From Setophaga petechia (lineage: Eukaryota > Chordata > Aves > Passeriformes > Parulidae), in contig JANCRA010000030.1 of assembly GCA_024362935.1 (NCBI GenBank), positions 9,344,096 through 9,408,095 on the forward strand: 64,000 nt of DNA. Direction: 5' to 3'. Below the pieces are notes generated by a model. The model was given only the letters and a program-made list of their open reading frames with translations, was not told where the DNA came from and did no database searches. This document shows positions 33,501-43,562 of the stretch, in pieces. How positions within the stretch are numbered: the first letter of the stretch is position 1; each line of letters opens with the position of its first letter. The position numbers and the translations under genes were made by a program.

Positions 33501-36500
33501 ATGAAGTTTTTCAGGCATTTTAAGTAATGTAATTCATCCATCAACAAACCTTAGTTATGGGATAAGAATGCACAGTTAACAATTTATCCTAAGAAGCGCA
33601 GAAAAACAGTTAATTAGATGCTAAAACTGAATTATTTTCATACAATTTGTTGTGAATTAGTGAAAATCCAGGTTGGTTTCAGCTGATGTTTTGCACTCTG
33701 GCTGCAGGTGAGCCGAATCCTGTACAGCTTTGCCACTGCCTTCCGGCGCTCTGCCAAGCAGACCCCGCTCTCAGCCACTGCCACCCCCCAGACTCCTGAC
33801 AGCGACATCTTCACCTTCTCCGTGTCTCTGGAAATCAAAGAAGATGATGGGAAAGGTTATTTCAGGTAGAGATGCTTCTTCCCTGCAGTATGTGGTTCTG
33901 TTGGAAAGTGAGTGAATTGAGAGTGTGAAGCTGAGGTGGTCCCTAAATTCCCTTTTTGAGAATTTCCTATTCTAGTTTAAATGAATCCCAGGTGTAAGGA
34001 GCTGCACCAGTGTCTGATGCTGGGTTTGGTATATGCAAAGAGTGCAGCTAAATTGAGAATTCTTTTTTTCTTTTCTGATGAATAACAGTGCAGTTCCCAA
34101 AGACAAGGACAGGCAATGCTTCAAACTCCGCCAAGGGATTGATAAGAAGATTGTGATTTATGTGCAACAGACAACAAATAAAGAGCTAGCTATTGAAAGG
34201 TAATGTCATCAACTTTTAAAAGACTCTTTATCTGTATTTTGCCTCTGAGGGAGCAGGTTAGTAATTATTCTGTGGATGCTCCATTTACATGATTTAGAGT
34301 CACACTTCTCTTGAGGATGAAGTGGGACGTACCTGTGTGGGCCAAAAGTTCCTGTGAAAAGGCTAAAATGAAATCATAAAAGAGATCCTTGTGTTTCATC
34401 TGATACTTGTCCCTACTGAAGGGTAAATTTTATGCAAATATGTCTAAAAACCAAAAAAAAGCCACCAAAGGGCGGGCAGAAGACTGCAGGCCAAGTGTTG
34501 TTGTGGTATAAGGAGCCCTTGTTATCAGTGACTTTATTAGACTGTTCTTTAAAACAAAGGTAATGGAACAATTTCCAGGCTGCTGTAAACAGGGTGAAAC
34601 CATCTTGTAAATATGATTCTGAAATCCTGCTCAACGTTTTTGATGTTGGCTTGATTGTTTTGCTGGATGTGCTTGATGCTGCTTTCAAATGTCAAGGTTT
34701 GTTGATGTTTGTCAGTGGATTCATGGGCTGTTTGTGATGTATGACAGCAAATACTTAGATAAGAAATGTTAATGGTTTGTTTATGAGCATGTCCAAGTTT
34801 TGCAGTTGCATTTTTTGCCCGTCTTTGCAGATGTTTTGGCCTTCTCCTTAGCCGTGGGAAGGACGTTCGGAGTGGCGACATGCACCTTTTGGATTTGGTA
34901 AGGATCTTTCTTAAAACTCAGTGAGAACTGGGGTTATGATTGTGCATGGTGTCAGGATGGACAGAGAACACTTCTGCAGTTGTTGATGGGAATTGATGGT
35001 GTAGATTCCACTGCTGAGGGTGAGGCTCTGGGCAGTTGAGTTCAACCCCTGCCTCTGCTGCTCAGTTAGAATGTGACCTGGTGCTTGGTCAGGGAACTTG
35101 CCCAGTTTTACAGTCAGTCTCTCATTCGGGGCCAGAAATAAGAAACATAGAACCTTATTTTTAGACATGCTGAGTATTTAAGTGCTGTGCTTTAAACATG
35201 GAAAGTTTTACAGCATAGTTATCAGTGTGAGAATCGAGGCCTGAGAGGCTTCCAGTGTAACACAGAACTAGTGGGTGCTTTGTTCTTATGACTCACTTTT
35301 CTCTATAAAGTAATGATAGGGATCATTTGATTTCACAAGGGTGAAGTGACAGCAAATTTGCTAGTATTTATGCAGTACATAGTGACTACTCAATAGGGTT
35401 TAATACTACGTGAATAATTTTGCTTTCTACCAGGCTTTGGATTGCCCAGAAAGTAAAGTTGTTGGGAAGACAGACAGGCTGAACATTAGATAAAATATTG
35501 GTTTGGTTCTTAGTGACTGAATAACAGGTGTTGTGTTCTCATCCACACCTCTGTAAACTGAAAGTTGCTGTTAAATGGCCACCTCCGAAAAGACAGGTCA
35601 TACCATGTACTAATAGAATAATTAGTATTAATTGGCCTTTCTGTGTTACCAGCATGGACACCAAGGATTGCAGGGGAACTCTGTTATTTCCTTCAGAGAT
35701 GATCTCTGCTGCAGACTCTGTCACATGGACTTGTCCTTTCCTTGCCAGTGCAGTAGCTCTTTCACAGGACTACATAATGTAGAAACTTCTTCAATTTAAA
35801 AAAAACAAGCATAAACTTACCTTGTTTTCAGGAGTCCATGGGTAAAAGTTCTGATGGGAAATCATACGTGATCACTGGGAGCTGGAATCAAAAGTCTCCA
35901 CACTTCCAGTTTGTAAATGAAGAAACACCAAAAGGTATGAATGTTGCCAGGTGTTATCCTGAGGCAGAGAAATTACTTCAATAGTGGCCATTGGATCAGT
36001 TATCTTTTCAGAAGAAGCCCACAAAAGACTTTCACAGGATGGAACATATTCTGAGTGTAGGGTGCTAAATGCCATAAGAAATTAAAAAAAAAAAAAAAAA
36101 AAATAGAAGCAAGCAATGTTCAGTAATATGTTGTAGGAGCTGTGTCCTCGTAGCAGGCTCTGCAGGTGTGGGGCAGGATGCAGGTGCTCTGTGCACCACT
36201 GGACCTTTTCAAGAATCCCATTGAGAATTGCACTAAATGACTTTTGCAGGCACTTGCTTTGCTCAGTGTTTTGTGGTCAGTTCGATTTTTTCCAAACCCA
36301 AGTTTTTAACTAAACAGAAGGATTCCCATACCTGTGAAAATGAAAGCAAACCACTCCAAGTGTCATCCAAAAATAGCTGATGTTGCATTGCTCTCTCGAG
36401 TCCTGAAAGAGAATGTCATTCCTTCTTTGAAGATGTCAGCTGAATTATCATCTTTTCAATCTCTTGTCACTGTTGTGTGCCAGAGGTTGGGAAGTTAATG

Positions 36501-39500
36501 GGAATTGGCTGGGCAAAGTCATGAAGTCAGCTGCTGGGCACAGTCTGGTGCTGGAGTGGATGCCATCCTGCCTGAAGGACACAATTCATCATTCCCTGCC
36601 AGAGACATCTCATAGGTCACTGAGCCCTGTTGCCTCCTGTTGGAGCATCAGAGTGTGTAGTCAATTTTTGGAACTTCACAGCTGAGATGGTCTTAAATGC
36701 CTTTAATATCATGGTATTAAACAGTTAAGTAACTTCTAAAACAAAAAAGAATGGAAGTGTAATTAGGCTGGATGGCCAGAGATCTGCACTGTGCAGTTAA
36801 GTGCACAGATCCTCTATAATGTTTAATGAAGGGTTTGGATAGAATTTCAGTGGGATTTGAAAAAGCAGAATTTTTATTCTTTTTAACAAGATCATTTTTT
36901 TGGCTTGAAGGCTGCAATTTCCTTACTCTGGTGAATAGTGCATAGTGATCCAATTTTCCTGTTTTGAAACTTGTAGGGTTTTGAGATGTTAAATTAGGGG
37001 GAAAATCGATTCTGAAAAGGAAAGTTTCCTTTGTTCTTCCATGTTACTGGGAAAGGGGTTATGGAATATTTTATTTGAAATGTTTCTTTTCACATTGTGG
37101 CTTCATTTTCTCTCTGTAGATAAAGTGTTGTTCATGACCACTGCTGTGGATTTGGTCATAACTGAGGTGCAGGAGCCCGTTCGATTCATTCTGGAGACAA
37201 AAGTCAGAGTTTGCTCACCTAATGAGAGGCTGTTCTGGCCCTTCAGCAAACGGAGCTCAACTGAAAATTTCTTCTTAAAATTGAAACAGGTAATGTGTTA
37301 AAAAATCAAGAAATAAAATTGACAATTAATAGGCTGTTTCTCCCTATGATTGCTGAAACCTTTACTGATGGAATGTTCATAATGCAACATTTTCCTCCTG
37401 ATTGAAAGAGGTAAAATAAATGCACTTCACTTTGAGAAAAGCTACCCTTTATTGTGCTGATTGTTGCTGGCTATCTGCAGTTCCCATAAAGAGCCTGAAA
37501 TAGCTTTTTTGATAGCTTTGATGAGTCTGTGAGGTTACAGAGAGGCTTATGGATTTTCCAGCCAAACCACAGCCAGGAAAGGAAGGGAAGATTTATCTGC
37601 AAACTGGGGCTATGCTGAGACTTGCTGCCATAAGGGTGTAGAGGAATAATTGTGTAAAATTAAGGGTTAAGAGAAAAAAAAAAGTCCTTACACTAATCCT
37701 GGTGACATGGTATCTGATAGATAACTAAACTTATTTTATCATGCAAATTGAACAATTCTTTTGAAGTGTTTTTAGATGAGCAAACATCCACATGAAATTC
37801 CAAAGGAATTTATTTTTTGTCAAAGTCTATTTTCCCCTTCTGCATGGTTGGAAACAGATTTCACACATACCCCAAGTTTGCCCTGGGGAAAAAAAATCTA
37901 AGTAACCACAAAAAATCCCTAGAACTTGTTAAAAAATTTTACTGTTTTTTCCAACTCACTTTTTTACCCATCTCCTAAAAATGGAAGCATTATTTCTGTC
38001 CAGGATATTCCTAATAACAGTACAAGGCAATAACTTAGTCTCAAAATAAGGCTGGTAAGTCGAAGGTCCAAGTCACTGAAGAGATCATGTACTTGAAATA
38101 GCTGCTATTCTTCTGCTCTAGAAACTATTGTTCTGAAATGAAAGTCCTGTTTAAAGAACTGGAAATGTATAAAAGCAAATAACAATGTGGATGTACGTGC
38201 CCTCTCAAGGCTTAGCAATTCTGGGTGCAGCCCAAAAAGAAAGCAGTGTTGGAGTCCTAATTTCTTGATAAGTGTTCTTATTTAAAGAGGTTTTGAGTTG
38301 AGCAAGAGGCTTTTCTTCATTCTTTTTACACTTGCCTTTAAGTGCTAACAAAGAATGGCATCTGGGTAGTAACAAAGATGAAGTTCACCAAGGATTCTTT
38401 TTCTGTGTAAAGAAAAATTCCTTTCCTTCAAAGTTTAAGGTGGAAAAATTCTTCATGGATGAGCTCAGCCTTTTTATTTAGAATATTTTTGAGGTGGAGC
38501 CTGTAGAGGCTGTTGGACTATAAATAATTTTACAGCCTCCAAAAGGTGCCTTTTCTGTTTGGCAGTTTAGAGGAAGCTTATCTTACTGAGCTAATTCTGG
38601 ATCTTTTGTCTTACCAAATTCACAGACATTGTGACTTATCTTGGCCAATTCTCTTTTTCCACAGACACTGTCAGGTTATCCAACTTGCAGTGTTTACTAA
38701 TGGAAGATTATCAAAACTCGTAGTGGAAGCAACAAATATAGAATGTACAGCCTGATAAGCCTGGAAGGGAAACCTGTTTCTGTGGAGTCATGATTAGGCT
38801 ATTAAAAGTACAGCTGTGTAGAATTGGCTTATCTTACTTTGGCAGTGTTTCTTTATTCGGAAATGGTGAAAGCAGAGGGATTTTACTTGCTCCGATTGCA
38901 TTTAGTGATTTTGTCATTTTTAGTTTTGATGTATTTCTCTTGATTTTTAATGCTCCAAAGAATAAAATTGAGCACTGGGAGCTTACTGTGGAGCATAATT
39001 TTGAATCTTATTTCCCTCTTTTCTTCACCTTCTTTTTTCTGCTCTCTATTTTTATTCATGTAGGAAAAAATTCTAAGTCCTTAAAATATATTAAAAATGT
39101 AGAATTGCTTCACAAAGAAAAATCCCTTTTTAAGGGAAAGGAAGGTACCAAAGCATTGAAAATTATGGAGAAACAGGGTCACAGAGTAGGCTTTGGAACT
39201 CAGCAGTTTGTACACAGCAGCAGTGTATACACAGAGTTGGAAGCTTTGCTAAAGACCATTGCCGTGGGAAAATCATGGAATCCCAGACTGGTTTGGTTTG
39301 GAAGGGATCTTAAAGCTCATCTCATCTTGTTCAAGTAAATATGAACAAATTTTTAGGACTACTTTTGCCACCATTAGTAGCCCCAGAAACCTTTTCTATT
39401 TTAACTCATTTTATAAATTCTCTTTGAAGAAGAATTTGACATAATTTTTAAGCTTTTGCTTTCAATTTTCCACTACTGTTTGAATAAAGGCAAAGTTACT

Positions 39501-42500
39501 GCATATTGAGGAACCTTCTTGTCTTAGACCACAGTTGCATTTATAGCTTTAAAAATCAGTGCATTTGTGTCCAGTTCATTGATGGCTGGAAAGATGAGCT
39601 CCCTGTGCATGGCAGATCCAAGTGCCCCTTGTGCCTGTGGGTGCAGCACTCTCCCTGCAGGCTTCAGGGAGCACTGACAGCCTGGCCCTTGCATTAAATG
39701 TGTCCCAAGTGTGAGCATTGCTCACTGTAGAACGGGAGGGAAGTTGTTCCTCATCTCTCCTGTTCTGCAAAGAGAAGGCAGAGCCTTAGGAAGTGATGTG
39801 ACATTTGTGTGTTTCCCTCAGTGAAATGAGCCTTGTTTTCCTAGATAAAGCAGAAGGACAGGAAGAACAACTCGGACACTCTGTATGAGGTTGTGTGCCT
39901 GGAAAGTGAATCTGAGAGGGAGAGAAGGAAAACCACAGCCAGCCCCTCGCTGCGCCTGCCCCAGTCGGGCTCGCAGGGCTCCATGATCCCCTCGCCTCCG
40001 GACGACGATGAAGAGGAGGGTAAGAAGCTCCTGTGCTTTGTGGACTTTGAGGAAGGGCAGTTGGTGAATAATGTGGTTATAAAAGATGTGGGATCCTTTC
40101 CAGTCAGAATCTGCCTGATTGAGGGGTTCTTTCTTGCTGGAATATTGCAGGATCCCATAGGCAGTGTCCTGGCATTCCTGCTCAGCCTCTCCCTCATCTG
40201 GCACTTCAGTGTCCCTGCTTTTCTCAGCCCAGGCCTCCTGTGCTGTATTTGGGGCAACGTGAAAAAGGGCTCCTAAAAACTGGGGATTATCATGTGGCTT
40301 CTGCCCCTCCCTGAGCAGCTGTGAGCAGGTTTGAGAGCAGAAGGAGAGGCTGGTGTTATTTGGAAATGTCAGCAGGCAGGGTTTAGTGGAGAGTCAGACA
40401 TCTGGGAGAGATGGAACTGTACCAGGACCTGCCCAGCTTGGAACTTAATGTATTTTCAAAAACTTTGCTTTTAAAAAATTCTTTTAAAGCAAACCACAAC
40501 CACTTCTGAGTATAGAAACATCTGGCATTACAAAGATGTAATGGAGATAACTTGGGTTTCTGCTTTTTCACTTTTCCTGCTGGCCTTCCATGTGGCCTTG
40601 GCTGAAGTGTCCCTTCTATTCTCTTGGCAGACAATGATGAACCACTCTTAAGTGGTTCTGGAGATGTTTCCAAAGAGTGTGCAGAAAAAATTCTTGAAAC
40701 GTGGGGAGAGCTGCTGTCCAAATGGTAAGTGGCAAAATCACATTCTGAAAATTGCACTTCTGAATATTCTCATTCTGTTTACTCCTTCTGCTTGGAGTTT
40801 TTATTTCCAGAGGCTGTGATATAAGATTAGTTTGGATTTAGTTCTCTGTCCATCCCCACAGCACCCCTCATTGTCTGGCTTGTTTTCTGATTTCTGTAGA
40901 GGGTGTTATAAATATTTTAATTTTTGAGTGCATGCTTAATGTGTAGAAACTCACTTATGCTGTGTCTTTAGTTGGTTCTGCCTTAAAATTCTACTTATCT
41001 TCAGGTTCTTTGGGATTTTGTTAAAGGAAAAACTAAACTAAGTAGTGTAGAGAAAATGCAGCTCTTGCTTTGTCTATTCTGCACAGATCACTTCCATTCC
41101 TCTTTGTAATTCTGACTGGGTTCACAGCCAATTTTTCCTGCAGCTGTCATATCTTAGTGACTGTAGCTTAGGAAATGGGAGATTTGGACTTGGATAGAGA
41201 AGATGTTTTTCCTCCCTTATCTAAAGGAAGACTCCAGAGCTTGCCAAGAAGGAAGTACATGAGCTCTGCTGTTTTTCCCTGGAAAATGTCAGTGTGCAAG
41301 AAGAGTGTTTCTTGACAGGCCAATTGCTAATGCAACACAATCCTCCTTTGCTGAGGGATTGTTTTATCCATCTTGAAGTAGCCTGAGCAGTTCCAAAGTA
41401 ATGCTGACTGTTGTAAAATTCAGGGGTTTTGTTAGGTTTTATTTTTTCCCCACAAAGGGGGTGATGGGCAGCATTAGACTGAGCTCAGACAGACTTCATT
41501 TTGACTCTGGCTTTAATTGTGGCCTTTTGCTTCCTGAAGTCAATGAGAGCAGGGCAAGGACTGGACAGCAAGTCAAAGGTTGAGTGGGGTATTGGATGAA
41601 GGAGTAGGACAGCAGGGATTGGAGTCAGTCAGGGGGCTTAGATGAGAAAAAGTATTGATGTGACCACTTAGACAGGAATCTCTTTAAATTAAGATATAAT
41701 TACTGTTTAGTATTTTCTGCAGTTATTGCTTATTTGAATGAGTCGTTTTCCTTCCACTTTGGTTTTGTATTAAGTGGACACATTTGTAGGAGGGGAAGGC
41801 TGTGGTAAAATGATATATGATCCCTTTTCCCTCTCCTAGATTTGGAGAAACATCTTTCCCAGATGAGCTCTCTGCATCTGCTGCTGTGAGAAAGTTTCTT
41901 TCAACTTGCATTTTTTTTGTAATTCTTCCAAGGGCTCGGAGATAATTAAGCCACCTGACTCCCATTGGAAATGTTTTGGCAGCTCTAAGAGGATATGAAA
42001 TGCTTCTGTGCTAATGCTGGCAACAGCTTTAATATGTGTTAAAGGGCTTTCCTTCTTAACTAAAAACTTGTATTTGGAAGCAATGATCCCCCAGCTTTTA
42101 ACATAAGAGGATTGAAAACCATAAAAATCAGACTTCAGGTAGTTTCATGCTAGTTTTTAGAATTGTGTAATTAGATTTGTATATTAATTTAATATTTGGT
42201 ATTTTGTGATGCCAAAGAATATTTGGCTGATGTTTCATAACTGCTGAGTCACACAATTTTCTCATTTCAAACATAGTTGGGAAGAATCCAGTAGTGTGTA
42301 GCCTTTAGTCTACAGCCTTCACTGTATTCATTGGAACTACTGTTGTACTTCCTCTGATCTGAGATTGAGGCAAAGCAGTTTTATAGGCCTTTACAGAAAT
42401 ACTGAGTATTTTGTATATAGGAAGTATTTTATATAAATATGCTTACATATTATAAAAGCATAATAAATGCTCTATAAAGATGTGTCTATAGTGACATTGA

Positions 42501-43562
42501 TATAAATGTAACTACCTTATAAATATTATTTATATTTTAGTTTATTTCTTTTAGAGAAAGCACGGTGAAGGAGGACATGATGGTCCTGGGTTCTGTGCAA
42601 TAAATACTGATTTAAATGTTTGCCTTGTTAGTCTCTAGATTATTGTGTCAGAACACTGTAGACTGGAGAAAGGCATAGGGAATCCCAGTCTGTGTGAAAT
42701 TATTATCCACATATCTGTTAGGCTGTTACAAACATTAATAAATGCCAGTTTATTAAGAACATAATGCAGTTGATCTGACACAAGTTCATCTTTCTGCCTG
42801 GCTTTGTCTGTCAGTTCTCTTGATCATTTTATCCAGAAGTTTATTTTTTAGTAACTGCTGAAAAATAGTAATTTCTATGATTTAAGACGTGTGTCTTTTG
42901 GGGATTTTTATACATAAACCACAAATGAGCTGTTCAGCTTAACGTGCTGTTAAGTGCATAAATTATATGTAGGTTTAGTTTTTACAGCTTGCAGTGCTGT
43001 GGTTGATGAGCTGTCAGTGGTCTCCCTGCAAGGAGCTGTTCAGCTGAGGCTGGCTGGTGCAGTGAGGCTGCCCTGGTGCAGGGTGCAGTTAGAGGAGCAG
43101 GAGAGGGGATTCTCACAGCTCTGACTCCTCTGTCCCTCCCTCCCTGAGAAGGTCACCTCCTGCTAGGAGACTTCTGCAGACTGCTCAACTTGGAATTTAC
43201 AGGCTGTGACATCTGTCCTCTAGCATTTAATGGAGTGTTTTGGTTTGTTGAATGTTATATATATATATAAATTTAATAGGAGTCAAGAAACTAGTTTGGG
43301 AAGTAGTTCTCCAAATTGTATTTCTTTTACACGAATTGAATTTCCCGTGGGGGTCTGGCAGGGGTGCTGTGTTTCCGTGGTTGCTGGGCAGTAACCGAGC
43401 CCTCCCCGCAGGCACCTGAACCTGAGCGTGCGGCCCAAGACGCTGTCGGCGCTGGTGCGGAGCGGCGTCCCCGAGGCGCTGCGGGGCGAGGTGTGGCAGC
43501 TGCTGGCAGGGTGTCACAACAACGACCACCTGGTGGAGAAGTACAGGATCCTCATCACAAAG
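27438..43562 (+). CDS. RABGAP1: RABGAP1 (GAPCenA), N-terminal 597 codons over 12 coding exons
   Basis: RABGAP1 is a cytosolic and centrosome-associated Rab GTPase-activating protein of the TBC family (Rab6 and other Rabs are reported substrates). Joining the coding parts 27438-27587, 31794-32025, 32474-32678, 33264-33438, 33708-33865, 34089-34199, 34831-34897, 35832-35934, 37120-37289, 39845-40019, 40631-40724 and 43412-43562 gives 1791 nt, 597 codons, with all phases agreeing and no stop. The order is an acidic N-terminus, a PTB/PID domain (about 140-300), a middle domain found in RABGAP1/RABGAP1L (about 305-457), a charged linker, and the first TBC motif. Human has 1069 residues from memory, so the catalytic arginine and glutamine fingers and the coiled coil lie beyond the right edge. 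Confidence 0.97.
27588..31793 (+). other. RABGAP1: RABGAP1 intron 2
   Basis: This 4.2-kb intron is mostly unique sequence. It has a CAT trinucleotide stretch at 30534-30560 and a 14-bp near-tandem repeat (ATGATGCTTGAAAC) around 30599-30627. No gene is visible. Confidence 0.75.
30534..30560 (+). repeat. (CAT)n microsatellite
   Basis: CATCATCATCATCATC is interrupted by one C and followed by CATCATCATC. It is a simple repeat in RABGAP1 intron 2 and may vary in length. Confidence 0.8.
31794..32025 (+). CDS. RABGAP1: RABGAP1 exon 3, residues 51-128
   Basis: The acceptor is GTGGCTCTCAG|ATTGTG and the donor is CAAGGAG|GTTAGA, phase 1. It encodes the acidic, low-complexity N-terminal region before the PTB domain ([11 protein letters not shown] ... 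[13 protein letters not shown]). The middle part is less like human than the flanks. The donor is slightly weak (GTTAGA), but the joined frame into exon 4 (G|AC = Asp) is correct. Confidence 0.95.
32375..32413 (+). repeat. Three-copy 13-bp minisatellite in RABGAP1 intron 3
   Basis: CAGCCAGTGTCAG is repeated at 32375, 32388 and 32401 (the last copy ends CTG). It lies 60-100 bp upstream of the exon 4 acceptor, in the branch-point neighbourhood. The surrounding intron (32026-32473) holds nothing else notable. Confidence 0.85.
32474..32678 (+). CDS. RABGAP1: RABGAP1 exon 4, residues 128-196: start of PTB domain
   Basis: The acceptor is GCTGCCCTAG|ACTGTG and the donor is ACCGTGAG|GTACGG, phase 2. 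It encodes [20 protein letters not shown], the first strand of the phosphotyrosine-binding fold, and the following helix ([13 protein letters not shown]). It is strikingly GC- and CpG-rich compared with exons 5-10. It is otherwise nearly identical to human. Confidence 0.96.
33264..33438 (+). CDS. RABGAP1: RABGAP1 exon 5, residues 196-254: PTB domain core
   Basis: The acceptor is TATTTTAACAG|ACTTTT and the donor is GAGGCT|GTAAGT, phase 0. It encodes [18 protein letters not shown] and the FCVRGHDG and FRIHVFRCE strands of the PTB fold. Apart from splice context it is effectively the human sequence. Confidence 0.97.
33708..33865 (+). CDS. RABGAP1: RABGAP1 exon 6, residues 255-307: end of PTB domain
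   Basis: The acceptor is GGCTGCAG|GTGAGC and the donor is TATTTCAG|GTAGAG, phase 2. It carries the C-terminal PTB helix ([17 protein letters not shown]), a Ser/Thr-Pro segment ([15 protein letters not shown]) with possible proline-directed phosphorylation sites, and the start of the middle domain ([15 protein letters not shown]). Confidence 0.97.
34089..34199 (+). CDS. RABGAP1: RABGAP1 exon 7, residues 307-344
   Basis: The acceptor is GATGAATAACAG|TGCAG and the donor is ATTGAAAG|GTAATG, phase 2. It encodes [20 protein letters not shown] and the following strand of the middle domain shared by RABGAP1 and RABGAP1L. The domain's exact role is not established. Confidence 0.97.
34831..34897 (+). 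CDS. RABGAP1: RABGAP1 exon 8, residues 344-366
   Basis: This small 67-nt exon has acceptor GTCTTTGCAG|ATGTTT and donor GATTTG|GTAAGG, phase 0. It encodes [22 protein letters not shown]. It fits the joined frame on both sides. Its length is not a multiple of three, so skipping it would break the frame. Confidence 0.96.
35832..35934 (+). CDS. RABGAP1: RABGAP1 exon 9, residues 367-401
   Basis: The acceptor is CTTGTTTTCAG|GAGTCC and the donor is CCAAAAG|GTATGA, phase 1. It encodes [19 protein letters not shown] and the following residues up to NEETPK of the middle domain. It is close to human. Confidence 0.97.
36084..36103 (+). repeat. Poly(A) run in RABGAP1 intron 9
   Basis: There are twenty consecutive A (preceded by ATT). 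No retroposed body was recognised directly upstream, so a simple homopolymer is the safest call. Confidence 0.75.
37120..37289 (+). CDS. RABGAP1: RABGAP1 exon 10, residues 401-457
   Basis: The acceptor is TTTTCTCTCTGTAG|ATAAAG and the donor is GAAACAG|GTAATG, phase 0. It encodes [20 protein letters not shown], the [20 protein letters not shown] block and NFFLKLKQ, the end of the middle domain. It is nearly identical to human. Confidence 0.97.
37290..39844 (+). other. RABGAP1: RABGAP1 intron 10
   Basis: This 2.55-kb AT-rich intron has one short CR1 3' end (39271-39335). A 182-codon open frame (38790-39338) is AT-rich, has no recognisable domain and runs into the CR1, so I do not regard it as a gene. 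Confidence 0.75.
39271..39335 (-). mobile_element. CR1 LINE 3' end, very short
   Basis: The plus strand reads AATCATGGAATCCCAGACTG followed by GTTTGGTTTGGAAGGGATCT and TAAAGCTCATCTCATC. This is the reverse complement of the CR1 tail as known from birds. The 3' end of the element faces left. Only about 65 bp remain. Confidence 0.8.
39845..40019 (+). CDS. RABGAP1: RABGAP1 exon 11, residues 458-516: charged linker
   Basis: The acceptor is TGTTTTCCTAG|ATAAAG and the donor is GAGGAGG|GTAAGA, phase 1. It encodes [20 protein letters not shown], an Arg/Glu-rich stretch, Ser-rich sequence and an acidic run (PPDDDEEE). It is probably a flexible link between the middle domain and the TBC domain. The intron that follows (40020-40630) stays open for 85 codons beyond the donor, but exon 12 continues the family sequence, so splicing is preferred. 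Confidence 0.96.
40631..40724 (+). CDS. RABGAP1: RABGAP1 exon 12, residues 516-547
   Basis: The acceptor is TTCTCTTGGCAG|ACAATG and the donor is TCCAAATG|GTAAGT, phase 2. It encodes [20 protein letters not shown] and [11 protein letters not shown], leading into the TBC domain. It is practically identical to human. Confidence 0.97.
40725..43411 (+). other. RABGAP1: RABGAP1 intron 12
   Basis: This 2.7-kb intron has a strongly AT-rich centre (about 42390-42560) and a short (TA)n at 43257-43270. The last 60 bases turn GC-rich toward exon 13. No gene or transposon was recognised. Confidence 0.75.
43412..43562 (+). CDS. RABGAP1: RABGAP1 exon 13, residues 547-597: first TBC motif
   Basis: The acceptor is CCCTCCCCGCAG|GCACCT and the donor is ATCACAAAG|GTACCG, phase 0. 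It encodes [10 protein letters not shown], then [18 protein letters not shown] (residues 563-580), the first conserved motif of the TBC RabGAP domain, then [16 protein letters not shown]. It is CpG-rich compared with the AT-rich introns on both sides. The next expected exon is not present before the end of the window. Confidence 0.97.

Larger units (their letters stand above)
32679..37119 (+). other. RABGAP1: RABGAP1 introns 4-9 (overview)
   Basis: The six introns between exons 4 and 10 are 32679-33263, 33439-33707, 33866-34088, 34200-34830, 34898-35831 and 35935-37119. All have GT..AG ends. They are AT-rich; the only simple repeat worth noting is a run of 20 A at 36084-36103. No nested gene or transposon was recognised. 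Confidence 0.8.

Noticed and set aside
38790..39338. Plus-strand open frame of 182 codons in RABGAP1 intron 10
   Set aside because: AT-rich, runs into a CR1 fragment, and has no recognisable domain.
40020..40276. Retained-intron extension of RABGAP1 exon 11 (open for 85 codons after the donor)
   Set aside because: The donor GGTAAG is good and exon 12 continues the conserved protein in the right phase; the extension has no resemblance to the family.
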